64,000 nt of DNA from Nocardiopsis gilva YIM 90087 (GTDB lineage: Bacteria > Actinomycetota > Actinomycetes > Streptosporangiales > Streptosporangiaceae), in contig NZ_CP022753.1 of the NCBI RefSeq assembly GCF_002263495.1, positions 4,402,001 to 4,466,000 on the forward strand, given 5' to 3'. Both the position numbers and the translations under genes were made by a program. Positions within the stretch are counted from its first letter, which is position 1, and every line of letters begins with the position of its first letter. The notes below the pieces were generated by a model. It was not told the origin of the DNA. It worked only from the letters and a program-made list of their open reading frames with translations, and ran no database searches. Shown piece after piece: positions 9,250-17,596 of the stretch.

Positions 9250-10389
9250 TCACGGCGTCGTGGCTCCGCCGTTCAGCCCCTCGCCGAGCCACGCCGCGAC
9301 CTCGCGCATCCGCGGCTTCCAGGACACGGCGTCGTTGCCGCCTCCGGTCGTGGACAGCCGACTCACCCGCGTGGGTTCGCACGCCGCCTTCTCCAGAGCG
9401 TCGAGCCCCGCGGCGTCCTGGTCCTTCCCCTGGCCGAGCAGGATCTGCATCGGCGGCGCGGGCAGGTTCTTCACCCGCCACAGCGGGTCGGTGGTGTCGC
9501 GGATGGCCTCGCTGCCGCCGTAGAGGTCGGTCCCCCGCGGGTTGTCCGGGGCGGTGGCCTCGCCGCCGAGCGAGACCACCGCGTTGAAGTTCGCGGAGTC
9601 CACCAGGCCCGCCATGAGCGCGCAGCCGCCGCCGTCACCGACCCCGGCGATCGCCCACCCGTCGCGCGTCGCCTCTGTCCGGTAGGTGTCGGCGAGCTGC
9701 TGGGGCGCGTCCTGGCCGACGAAGGTCTGCGCCTGCGGACCGCCGGGCACGTCGACGCACGCCTTGGCGCCGGTTCCGGACAACCCGACGACGGCCCAGA
9801 TCGCGGGCGTCCCCCCGGCGTTCGCCGGGTCGAGGCCCTTGAGGACGTCCTCGGGGTTCTGGTCCGTTCCTGCGGCTACAAGAACGACCGGGAAGCGCGT
9901 CGTGGCTTCTTCCGCGAAGTACTGCGGTGGCAGGTAGACCGAGCCGGTGCTCTGCAGTCCGGATGTGGGACCGCTGAACTCGACGGTGTCGATCTGCCCC
10001 GAGGACGCCCGGTCTCCACCGTCGGGGACACTGCTCGACGTGACACGGAGCCCGCCCTCCTGCTGGACACCGTGGTCGGCCACCCCGACGATGTTCTGCG
10101 CGCCGTCGCCGGTCCCCAGCAGGTCGCTCCATTTGGGGTAGACCCTGATGTCCCAGTTGACGACGCTCGCGACGGAGGACAGGGCGGTGACGGTCGCGAG
10201 CGCCAACAGCCCGACACGCCCGAGCACGCTCTTCAGCCCGTTCCGGCTGAGCCGCGGCCAGACCCAGACCAGGAGCACGAAGGAGGCGACAGCGAGCAGG
10301 GCCAGCAAGAGCATGAACTTCTTGCTCGTCAGGTCGAAGCCGATGTCGTTCACCAGCCTCGCGAAACGGCCCAGCAAGCTCAACTCCAT
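9250..10389 (-). CDS. Esterase-fold paralog with degenerate active site
   Basis: The 379-residue product starts at ATG 10389, preceded by GGGAGGACC, which excludes the longer open frame. It has the same architecture as the next gene: N-terminal hydrophobic segments (about residues 24-46 and 58-78) and an esterase-like domain with VDVPGGPQAQTFVGQDAPQQL and DLYGGSEAIRD. At the nucleophile elbow it reads GVGDGG, with Gly251 in place of the serine. Where the partner has GGHNF it reads GGNDAV, so the catalytic histidine is also gone. The fold looks intact with no frame disruption, suggesting a non-catalytic role such as binding or regulating the partner. Probably co-transcribed with the downstream paralog (102-base gap). 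Confidence 0.8.
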   Translation of the reverse strand: MELSLLGRFARLVNDIGFDLTSKKFMLLLALLAVASFVLLVWVWPRLSRNGLKSVLGRVGLLALATVTALSSVASVVNWDIRVYPKWSDLLGTGDGAQNIVGVADHGVQQEGGLRVTSSSVPDGGDRASSGQIDTVEFSGPTSGLQSTGSVYLPPQYFAEEATTRFPVVLVAAGTDQNPEDVLKGLDPANAGGTPAIWAVVGLSGTGAKACVDVPGGPQAQTFVGQDAPQQLADTYRTEATRDGWAIAGVGDGGGCALMAGLVDSANFNAVVSLGGEATAPDNPRGTDLYGGSEAIRDTTDPLWRVKNLPAPPMQILLGQGKDQDAAGLDALEKAACEPTRVSRLSTTGGGNDAVSWKPRMREVAAWLGEGLNGGATTP

Positions 10390-10622
10390 CGAGGGTCCTC
10401 CCCGGTCACAGCCGGATCCCCGGCACCGCACCGTCGCCACGGCCCCCGCAGGTCGCGGAGGTTCGCCGTGTAACGGTAGGGGCTCGAATCCAGTGGAACC
10501 GTCGGCAGACGGCAAAGTCACGGTCAACGTCTGGGTGGTATGAATCACTGGAACCGATGGGAGCCGAGGCCCGCGTTATATTCGGCTGCCGGGACTCGTC
10601 ACTCCCACCGGGAAGGCCTCGA

Positions 10623-11948
10623 ATGCGACGTCGGTCCTTTCTCAGCCGCGGCGCGGCGTCGGCGGTCGGCGTCACCGCCCTCGCCGCCATGACCCCCCTC
10701 GTCACTCCGCGCCCCGCTGCGGCGCGGGCCGTCCTCCAACCTCCCGTCGCCGGTCTGGTGGTCCTCATCGACTGGGACGGTGTCGACCCGACCTACCTCG
10801 ACGCCTACCTGCACGACCGTCTCCCGCGTCTGAGATCCCTGGCCGATCGCGGATCGCTGGCCACGGCCGCGTGCACCTACAAGACGGTGTCCAACCCCAG
10901 CCGATCGGGGACCGCCACCGGCGCCCGGCCGATCGTGCACGGCAACGTCGCCTACGTGCTCGACCCCCGCACCGGCAAAGCGATCGGCCAGACCCGCGAC
11001 ATCGCCGCCGAGACCATCGCGCAGAGCCTGCGCCGCCAGTACCGCAACGTGCTGTCGGCGGGCTGGTACATCGTCCAGGACAAGGGCGCCTCCTACGGCA
11101 ACCCCGAGGGGCTCTACACGCAGGGCGTCACGTGGGAGGAGAACGTCGAGACCGTGGTGCGCGCGCTGCGCGGCGAGCCGGTCGACTCCAACGGAATCCC
11201 GGTGACCCTCCCCCGCATCCCCGACTTCGTCGCGGCCTACTCCGCCGACATCGACAGCCTCGGGCACCGGGAGGGGCCGAACTCCCCGAACATCCCGCGG
11301 CGGCTGGCCGAGCTCGACACCGGGCTCGGCCGCATCATCGACGTGGTGGAGGAGGTGGGCCTGGGCGAGGACGCGACGTTCGTGCTCGTCTCCGACCACG
11401 GGATGACCGGCTACACGAAGTCCCTGGAACCGCAGGTGCTCGGCGCGATCTCCGACGCCGGGTTCACCGTCGAACGGCTGTACTCGGGCCAGGCCCCGGC
11501 GGCGCGCACCGAGGTGGTCCTCACCGCGAGCCCGCGCGCCGCCAACGTCTACCTGCGCGGCCGGGCCGACACCGCGCGCCAGCGCGACCGCATCGAACGC
11601 CTCCTGCGCGACGTGCCCGAACTGGAGGGCGTGTACAACCGCGACGAACTCGACGCGATGGGCGCGGCACCGGCCGAGGGCGACTTCGCCGTGGACGCGC
11701 GTCCCCCCTACGCCTTCTTCAACCCGGACGAGGTCGACGGGCGCGAACGCGGCGGACACGCCAGCCTGCGGGAGGGGACGGCGCCACTGGTCCTGGCCGG
11801 AGCGGGCGTCAGGCAGGGGGACATGCCGCACGACCCGCGGACGATCGACATCGCCCCCACCATCAGCCACCTGCTCGGCGTGGAACCTCCCGCGGATGCC
11901 GAGGGGCGGGTGCTCACCGAGGCGCTCGCGCCGCGCGTCACCTACTGA
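10623..11948 (+). CDS. Tat-exported alkaline phosphatase / nucleotide pyrophosphatase family enzyme
   Basis: ATG 10623 with GGGAAGG upstream gives 441 residues beginning MRRRSFLSRGAAS, a twin-arginine-type signal followed by a hydrophobic stretch and an AAARA-type cleavage region. The domain has the metal-binding motifs of the AP superfamily. LIDWDGVD supplies the first Asp, SNPSRSGTATG holds the likely Thr/Ser nucleophile, AYSADIDSLGHREG gives Asp and His, and LVSDHGMTGY gives the Asp-His pair; a late GGHASL supplies the last His. Members hydrolyse phosphomonoesters or phosphodiesters outside the membrane; the exact substrate is not readable. Divergent from the esterase pair, with about 230 bases of shared upstream region. 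Confidence 0.85.
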   Translation: MRRRSFLSRGAASAVGVTALAAMTPLVTPRPAAARAVLQPPVAGLVVLIDWDGVDPTYLDAYLHDRLPRLRSLADRGSLATAACTYKTVSNPSRSGTATGARPIVHGNVAYVLDPRTGKAIGQTRDIAAETIAQSLRRQYRNVLSAGWYIVQDKGASYGNPEGLYTQGVTWEENVETVVRALRGEPVDSNGIPVTLPRIPDFVAAYSADIDSLGHREGPNSPNIPRRLAELDTGLGRIIDVVEEVGLGEDATFVLVSDHGMTGYTKSLEPQVLGAISDAGFTVERLYSGQAPAARTEVVLTASPRAANVYLRGRADTARQRDRIERLLRDVPELEGVYNRDELDAMGAAPAEGDFAVDARPPYAFFNPDEVDGRERGGHASLREGTAPLVLAGAGVRQGDMPHDPRTIDIAPTISHLLGVEPPADAEGRVLTEALAPRVTY

Positions 11949-12007
11949 GTCGGGTGAGTATTTGGGAGTCGTGCGCACGCGGCCGACGGCTCGAGGGCGC
12001 AGGGCAC

Positions 12008-12505
12008 TCAGCCGAGGAGGTGGGCGTTGACCTCCCGCACCTGGTCGGCGAGCGCTGGGACCTCGATGACCATGCGTCCCGCGTCGCGCAGCCGCTGTGC
12101 CCCCTCGCAGTCGGCGAAGACCGCCGGTTCCCGCCAGGCGAACACGATGCGCGGGATCGGGGTGGCCAGGATCAGGTCGGCGCAGGGCCGCGGGCGGGAG
12201 GCCCGGGTGCTGCAGGGCTCCAGGGAGCTGTAGAGGGTGGCCGTGTCCAGCCGGGGGTCGTCGGGCCGGAGCGCGCGCAGGGCGGCCTCCTCGGCATGGT
12301 CGTGCGGATCGTCCCGGCGCGAGTAGCCGTCGGCGAGGACGGTGCCATCGGCGCCCAGCACGATCGCCCCGACGGAGAACGCGGTGGTCGAGGGCGGGCA
12401 GGAGCGCGACAGTTCGATGGCCGCGCGCAGCCAGCGCAGATCCGCCTCGGTGGGCTCCCCGCCCTCGTCGGATGGCGTGGGGCGGGCGGGTCGGCCGGGG
12501 GTCAT
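12008..12505 (-). CDS. RibD-like cytidine/pyrimidine deaminase domain protein
   Basis: The 165-residue product contains the zinc-dependent deaminase signature: HAEEAAL and SLEPCSTRASRPRPCADLI (PCxxxxxxxxC), with the catalytic Glu after His. It resembles the N-terminal deaminase half of RibD, which acts on the pyrimidine intermediate of riboflavin synthesis. Its ATG (12505-12503) overlaps the TGA of the upstream reductase gene by the ATGA arrangement, so translation is coupled. The two halves of a RibD-like enzyme are therefore separate polypeptides in reversed order. Whether they serve riboflavin or a specialised pathway cannot be decided, as no other rib genes are in view. Confidence 0.8.
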   Translation of the reverse strand: MTPGRPARPTPSDEGGEPTEADLRWLRAAIELSRSCPPSTTAFSVGAIVLGADGTVLADGYSRRDDPHDHAEEAALRALRPDDPRLDTATLYSSLEPCSTRASRPRPCADLILATPIPRIVFAWREPAVFADCEGAQRLRDAGRMVIEVPALADQVREVNAHLLG

Positions 12506-13191
12506 GCCGGGCGCCCGGGCAGGTAGCGCAGGACGACGATGTCCCCGATGGTGCGGGCCTCGGCGAGCCGCATGGGGTGGTCCGGGCCGTTGACGAACGT
12601 CCCGGGGTCCACGAATCGGGGCGCGTCGGCGTCCCCCACGAAGAACGGGGCCACGGCCAGCCGGATCTCGTCGGCGAGTCCGGCCGTGAGGAAGAGGGTG
12701 TGCACCCGGCTCCCGCCCTCGACGAGGAGGCGGCGCACGCCCCTGCGGGCGAGGTCGGCCAGGATCCGGGCGGGGTCGGCGGGCGCTCCCGCGTCGACCA
12801 CGGTGACGTCGTCGGGGGCGTCGCGGAACCGCCCGACGCAGGCCGGGTAGGTTCCGCTCGCGGTGTACACGATCTTTCCGGCGTCCCCGGTGGTGAAGAA
12901 GCGCGCCTGCGGGTCGAGCTCGCCGTTCTCGGTGAGCACCACCTTGAGCAGGTTTCCCGGGCGGCCTTCGGCCTCGCGGCGCTGACGGCGTTCGGCCGAG
13001 CGCACCAGCAGCCGCGGGTTGTCCCGCCGCACGGTCCCCGCCCCCACGAGAATGGCGTCGCACCGCGCGCGCAGCTCGTCGACCTCGTCGAAATCCTCCT
13101 CGCTGGACAGCCGCAGCCGGTCGGGGCTCGTGTCGTCGATATAGCCGTCCACAGACATCGCGCAGCTCAGGATCGTGTAGGGGCGCTCCAT
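12502..13191 (-). CDS. RibD C-terminal / dihydrofolate-reductase-like reductase
   Basis: The 229-residue product begins MERPYTILSCAMSVDGYIDD, the typical first strand of the RibD_C family. DAILVGAGTVRRDNPRL is the substrate/NADPH region and RRLLVEGGSRVHTLFL the conserved Glu-Gly-Gly segment. The family reduces the ribosyl side chain of the pyrimidine intermediate with NADPH. ATG 13191 is chosen because similarity starts there; the frame is open for 26 further codons upstream without family character. It overlaps the deaminase gene by four bases, which implies a two-gene operon supplying both RibD activities. Confidence 0.85.
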   Translation of the reverse strand: MERPYTILSCAMSVDGYIDDTSPDRLRLSSEEDFDEVDELRARCDAILVGAGTVRRDNPRLLVRSAERRQRREAEGRPGNLLKVVLTENGELDPQARFFTTGDAGKIVYTASGTYPACVGRFRDAPDDVTVVDAGAPADPARILADLARRGVRRLLVEGGSRVHTLFLTAGLADEIRLAVAPFFVGDADAPRFVDPGTFVNGPDHPMRLAEARTIGDIVVLRYLPGRPA

Positions 13192-13550
13192 GCAGGCCAG
13201 CGTAGCGGGGGTGGGACGGCCGGGCCGCCGCGCGGCGCCCGCGGCTCGGCGGGCGTCATCTCCTCGCACCGCCCACGGCGTGTCGGCGCGGGCCTTCTCC
13301 GGTCCGGTGGTGAGGTGGCATCCCTACGAGGCTTTGACGTTTCGGTCCGGCGGAGTCGGGGCGGTCCGCGCCGTCTCCGGGCCCACCGGACCTCCGTGAC
13401 GTCGCCTTATGGGCCCTGGGCGCGGACGTGGGCGATCAGTCGGTGACGAGCGGCCGGACGGAATGGCCCGCGTGCGGGAGTCCACTTCGGCTCCGGCGGG
13501 CATGAAGGAGGCATGCCGCAGCGAGGGTGGCACGGAGTGAGGAGAAGGTG
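13192..13550. other. Divergent intergenic region without a recognised gene
   Basis: This region of about 360 bases separates the RibD-like operon and the GH15 gene. It must hold both promoters. No good operator palindrome was recognised. The frames open through it on both strands are continuations of shadows of the flanking genes. Confidence 0.35.
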
Positions 13551-14872
13551 ATGCCGGAGGCCGGACCGGAGGAGGCCGTCTCGGTCCTCGGCACGCGCGG
13601 GACCGCGTGGCGGCCCGAGACCCGGCTCTACTCCGATGGGGTGGTGATCGGTGCGGATGGTGCCCCGGTCATCGTTCCGCCGCGTTCGTCGGTGTCGCGG
13701 GTTCCGGGGACGGGGCTGCTGGAACCGGGCCGGCGGCTGCCCGGAGCCGCGGAGGCGACGCCGGAGGCCGTCGAACGCGAGCGCGCCTGGCTGGCCGCGG
13801 CCGATGTCCCGGGGCGCGGCTCCCCGTGGGAGGAGATGGCGCGCACCGCGCTGATCGATGTCCGCACGCTCCTGTACCCCCATGGGGCGCTGGTCGCCGC
13901 GGCCAGCCCCTACTGGCGCTATGTCTGGCCGCGCGACGCCGCCTTCTGTGCCGTGGCGCTGGCCCTGAGCGGGCGGCGCGCCGACGCGCTGCGGGTGCTG
14001 CGTTATGTCGCCGCGATCCGGGAGGCCGACGGCACCTGGCAGGCGCGCTACCTTCCTGACGGGTCCGGTCGGGTGCCCGACGACCGCGGCACCCAGCTGG
14101 ACGGCATCGGCTGGACGCTGTGGGCGGCCTGGCTGCTGTGGCGCACCGCGTCCGTGTCGCCCGACGACGCGTCTGCGGCAACGGATGCGGAGGGGTGGGC
14201 GGACGTGTCGCCCGCGCTGTTGGGCGCGGCCGAGGCGCTCGACGCTGTGGTCGATGTGGGCACCGGGCTTCCCCGCCCCTCCCCGGACTACTGGGAGAAG
14301 GCGACCACCGACGTCACCCTGGGCACGGCCGCGCCTCTGCTGCTCGGCGCCCGTGCGGGTGCGGAGGTCCTGCGCGGGCTCGGCGCCCCCGATGCGGCCC
14401 GGCGGTGCGCGCGGGTCGCCTCCCGGCTGGGGCCGGGGATCGAGCGGCACTTCGCCCCCCACGGCTACCCGCGGCGCCGGGGCGGCGGACGGGACGCCGC
14501 GGTGGCGTTCCTGCTGCCGCCGTTCGCTCCCGCCGCTCCCCGCCCCGCGCCTCCTGGCACCGGACCCTGGCCGCGCTCCGGCTGTCCAACGGGGGCGTGC
14601 GTCCCGGGGAGGAGTGGACCGACACCGCGACCGCCTGGACCCCGCAACTGTCCCTGTTCGCAATGACCGCCGCCTGCCTGGGCGAACCGGCGCTTGCCGG
14701 GCGCCTGCTCGACTGGCTCGACGCGCACCGCACCCGGCTCGGCGCGCTGCCCGAGAAGGTCACCGACGACGGCCGCCCCGCCGCCGTCGCGCCCCTGGCG
14801 CTGACCGGAGCGAGCGTGCTCATCGCGCTGCACGCCCTCGACGGCCACGCCGTCCACATGCCACCCACCTGA
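13551..14872 (+). pseudogene. GH15 glucoamylase-like gene with a single-base frameshift
   Basis: ATG 13551 follows GAGGAGAAGG. The first frame encodes SPYWRYVWPRDAAFCAVAL, DGTWQARYLPDGSGRVPDD and TQLDGIGWTLWAAWLLW, the GH15 (alpha/alpha)6-barrel substrate pocket. Around 14525-14560, in a C-rich run, family similarity passes to the -1 frame (SWHRTLAALRLSNGG, RPGEEWTDTATAWTPQLSL with the likely acid Glu, LGALPEKVTDDG with the likely base Glu). That frame continues to a stop at 14872. Restoring one base gives a continuous protein of about 440 residues of normal length. There is no signal peptide, so the enzyme would act on imported oligosaccharides. It heads a sugar ABC operon. Natural mutation and sequencing error cannot be separated here. 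Confidence 0.75.
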
Positions 14873-14894
14873 AGGGAGCCGCGCGGCTCCCTTC
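14871..14894 (+). terminator. Perfect 12-bp-arm palindrome over the GH15 stop codon
   Basis: GAAGGGAGCCGC is followed directly by its exact reverse complement. The hairpin begins inside the TGA stop of the GH15 gene and ends 44 bases before the binding-protein start. There is no U tract, so full termination is uncertain. An intercistronic attenuator or mRNA-stabilising stem that sets the enzyme-to-transporter ratio is as likely. Confidence 0.5.
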
Positions 14895-14937
14895 GTGTCG
14901 CCGCACCGGAGGTGCCCATGTCCATGAGGAGGACGGG

Positions 14938-16347
14938 ATGAGAAAGCACCCGTACCGACACCGCGCCCTGGCGGCCGGGAGCGCGGTGCTCCTCCTGCTG
15001 CTCGGGGCCGCCTGCGCGCCCGACGACGGGGGCGGCCAGGGCGCCGTCACCTTCTGGACCCCGCACGTCACCCCGGACCGGTTGGCCCAGCAGGAGGCCA
15101 CGGCCGCGCGCTTCACCGAGGAGACCGGGATCGACGTCGACGTCGTGGCCATGGCGGCCGACGACCAGAACCAGGCCCTGGTCACCGGCGCGGCCTCCGG
15201 TGACGTGCCCGATGTGATCCTGCTGGCCCCCGACCAGGCGGCGGCCTGGACCGCGCAGGGGCTGCTGGACACCGACACCGCCGGCGCGGTCATCGCCGAG
15301 CTGGGCCGCGACACGTTCAGCGACCACGCGCTGGACATGGTCACCACCGACGGCGCGCCCGCCGCGGTGCCCAGCGACGGCTGGGGGCAGGTCCTCGTCT
15401 ACCGCACCGACATGTTCGAGGCCGCCGGGCTGGAGCCTCCGCGCACCATCGAGGACATCGCCGACGCCGCCGAACAGCTCTCCTCCGACGGCGTCGCCGG
15501 GATCGTGCTCGGCACCAAGCCCGGCGACCCCTTCACCACCCAGACCCTGGAGGCGCTGCTGCTGGGCGGGGGCTGCGACCTGGTGGACGACGCGGGCGAG
15601 GTCGCGCTGGACGCCCCGGAGTGCGCCCGTGCCCTGGACGCCTACGCCCGGATGGCCGACGCGTCGGTCGGCGGCGACCAGGACGTGGAGACCACCCGCG
15701 CCGCCTACCTCTCCGGTCGCAGCGCCATGCTCTTCTGGGGGTCGCACATCTTCGACGAGCTCGCCGGGCTCGCCCCGGACTTCCCGCCCACGTGCCAGGA
15801 GTGTGCGGACGACCCGGCGTTCCTGGCGGCCAACAGCGGCGTGGTCACCGGTCTGCTTCCGCCCGGTGCCGACGGGTCGCGTGACCCCGACGAGGCGCGG
15901 CAGTACGGCCTCACCCTCAACCTGGGTGTGCCGCGCGGCGCCGATACAGAGTCGGCGCGGAAGTTCATCGAGTTCCTCCTGAGCGACGGGTACATGGACA
16001 CGCTGGCGGTCTCCCCCGAGGGCCGCATCCCCGTCCGGATGGGCACGGCCGAGGACCCCACGGCGTTCGCCGACGCCTGGGCGTCGCTTCCCGCGGGAGA
16101 GGACGAGGACGCGCGCCGCCCCCTGTCCGACTTCTACGACCAGGCCACGATGAGCAGCATCGTCCAGGGCGCGCAGAGCTTCCAGAGGTGGGGCTACGGC
16201 ACCGAGCACGCGGCGTTCGCGGGCGCGCTGGCCGCACAGAACACCCTCAGCCGGGAGCTCGGCCCGCTGTTCGACGGAGCCGACCCCAATGACGTGGCAC
16301 GACGGATGGGCGAAGCTGCCCGCGACGTCCAGGCCGACGTCGATTGA
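14938..16347 (+). CDS. Sugar ABC transporter substrate-binding lipoprotein
   Basis: The 469-residue product starts at ATG 14938 after GAGGAGGAC. A lipobox-type signal (VLLLLLGAACAP) gives lipid attachment at the Cys around residue 27. The mature part has the MalE-like layout: VTFWTPHVTPDRLAQQE at the start, NQALVTGAASGDVPDVILL, then YRTDMFEAAGLEPPRTIED and a C-terminal helical lobe. It contains two extra Cys pairs (GGGCDLVDDAGEVALDAPEC and CQEC), unusual in this family and possibly disulphides. It sits between the GH15 gene and two permeases, so an oligosaccharide ligand such as maltodextrin is a reasonable inference. Confidence 0.9.
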   Translation: MRKHPYRHRALAAGSAVLLLLLGAACAPDDGGGQGAVTFWTPHVTPDRLAQQEATAARFTEETGIDVDVVAMAADDQNQALVTGAASGDVPDVILLAPDQAAAWTAQGLLDTDTAGAVIAELGRDTFSDHALDMVTTDGAPAAVPSDGWGQVLVYRTDMFEAAGLEPPRTIEDIADAAEQLSSDGVAGIVLGTKPGDPFTTQTLEALLLGGGCDLVDDAGEVALDAPECARALDAYARMADASVGGDQDVETTRAAYLSGRSAMLFWGSHIFDELAGLAPDFPPTCQECADDPAFLAANSGVVTGLLPPGADGSRDPDEARQYGLTLNLGVPRGADTESARKFIEFLLSDGYMDTLAVSPEGRIPVRMGTAEDPTAFADAWASLPAGEDEDARRPLSDFYDQATMSSIVQGAQSFQRWGYGTEHAAFAGALAAQNTLSRELGPLFDGADPNDVARRMGEAARDVQADVD

Positions 16348-16627
16348 ACCCTCCCCCTCGTGAACGAGGGGGATTCCCGGCTCACGCCGCTCGGCCGCTC
16401 AACGAACGGTCGAGTCCTACGCGATCAGCGCCGACCGGGTTGGAACCAGTCCGGTTTCCCCAACGATTGGAGGTTGCTGTGCTGGCTTGGCTCTCGCTCA
16501 GCACACCCCGAATCTGTCACTCGCCGTATCGCTTTGACCGCGGATCGGCAATTATCGATCCGTTGTGCTGGAGCCCCGTTCCTCTGCCCGGCCTGAAGTC
16601 CGGGACACCCTCGGGAAGGAACACCAG
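16348..16627. other. Gap inside the sugar operon with an IS-end-like hairpin
   Basis: This gap of 280 bases separates the binding protein from the permeases, where a few bases would be usual. At 16352-16373 there is a stem of nine perfect pairs (TCCCCCTCG / CGAGGGGGA) with a TGAA tetraloop. It is followed by GATTCCC, and the rest is of lower GC than the flanks. The stem looks either like a terminator for the first half of the operon or like the end of an IS200/IS605-type element. No transposase or TnpB coding remains. Confidence 0.5.
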
Positions 16628-17596
16628 GTGAGCGGGCGCGGGCTCGCGGCCGCCCGCACGGGCTTCGGCTCCCGCCGCCCGCGCACGCGGCGGGAGCGGG
16701 AAGAGCTGCACGGGCGACTGCTGGTGGCGCCGACGCTGCTGGTGGTCGGCGCCGTGGTGCTCTTCCCGTTCCTGGCGGGATTCGTGCTGTCGCTGCAGGA
16801 CATGCGGCTCATCGACATCCGCTTCTTCTCCCCCGCCGACCTGGAGATCACCTTCGACAACTTCGACCGGGTGCTCTCCAGCGCGGGGTTCTGGGCCGCC
16901 GCGCGCACTACCGTCGTCTACGCGACGGTGACCACGGTCGGTTCGCTGCTCGCCGGGCTCGTCGTCGCGCTGGCCCTGCGCCGCCCTTTCCGGGGCCGCG
17001 GCGCCGTGCGGGGGCTGCTGCTCGTCCCCTATGTTCTGCCGGTCGTGGCGGCCACGACGATCTGGACGACCCTGCTCAACCCGCAGTACGGCGCGGTCAA
17101 CGAGATCGGTCGGCGCGTGCTGGGCTGGAGCGCGCCGATCAACTTCCTCACTACCTACGACATCGACATCGGCGGCCTGCCCGTGCCCGTCGCGCTCAGT
17201 GTCGTGATCGCCTTCGAGGTCTGGAAGTCGTTCCCGCTGGCGTTCCTCTTCATCACCGCGCGGCTGCAGGCGGTACCGCGCGACCTGGAAGAGGCCGCCG
17301 TCGTCGATGGCGCCTCCCCCACCCAGGTGTTCCGCCACGTGCTGCTACCCCAGCTCACCGGGGTCCTGGCGCTGCTGGGCCTGCTCCGGTTCATCTGGTC
17401 GTTCCAGAACTTCACCGATGTCTACCTGCTGACCGGCGGTGCGGGCGGCACCGAGGTGGTCGCGGTGCGGGTGTACGAGGAGCTGGTGACCCGGGCGAAC
17501 ATCGGCACGGCCTCAGCCCTGGGCGTGCTGATGACGCTCGCGCTGGCCGGGCTGCTCGTGCTCTACCTGCGGATGGTGCGGAAGGGGCAGGTGTAG
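16628..17596 (+). CDS. Sugar ABC transporter permease, MalF type
   Basis: The 322-residue product starts at GTG 16628 after GGAAGGA; the frame upstream (to 16565) lacks family character. Six hydrophobic segments are visible, the first at LLVAPTLLVVGAVVLFPFLAG. The cytoplasmic EAA loop near the C-terminal third reads EEAAVVDGASPTQVF followed by LLPQL. That loop docks on the ATPase. Its stop abuts the next permease start (TAG then ATG), so the two subunits are coupled. No ATPase gene is present in the operon, as is common for actinomycete carbohydrate importers that share an MsiK-like ATPase. Confidence 0.92.
   Translation: MSGRGLAAARTGFGSRRPRTRREREELHGRLLVAPTLLVVGAVVLFPFLAGFVLSLQDMRLIDIRFFSPADLEITFDNFDRVLSSAGFWAAARTTVVYATVTTVGSLLAGLVVALALRRPFRGRGAVRGLLLVPYVLPVVAATTIWTTLLNPQYGAVNEIGRRVLGWSAPINFLTTYDIDIGGLPVPVALSVVIAFEVWKSFPLAFLFITARLQAVPRDLEEAAVVDGASPTQVFRHVLLPQLTGVLALLGLLRFIWSFQNFTDVYLLTGGAGGTEVVAVRVYEELVTRANIGTASALGVLMTLALAGLLVLYLRMVRKGQV

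Noticed and set aside
8104-10473. 789-codon open frame on the plus strand over the esterase pair
   Set aside because: Antisense to two homologous genes with clear motifs; no recognisable protein features.
10871-12526. 551-codon frame overlapping the alkaline-phosphatase-fold gene
   Set aside because: Arg/Pro-rich out-of-frame reading typical of high-GC shadows.
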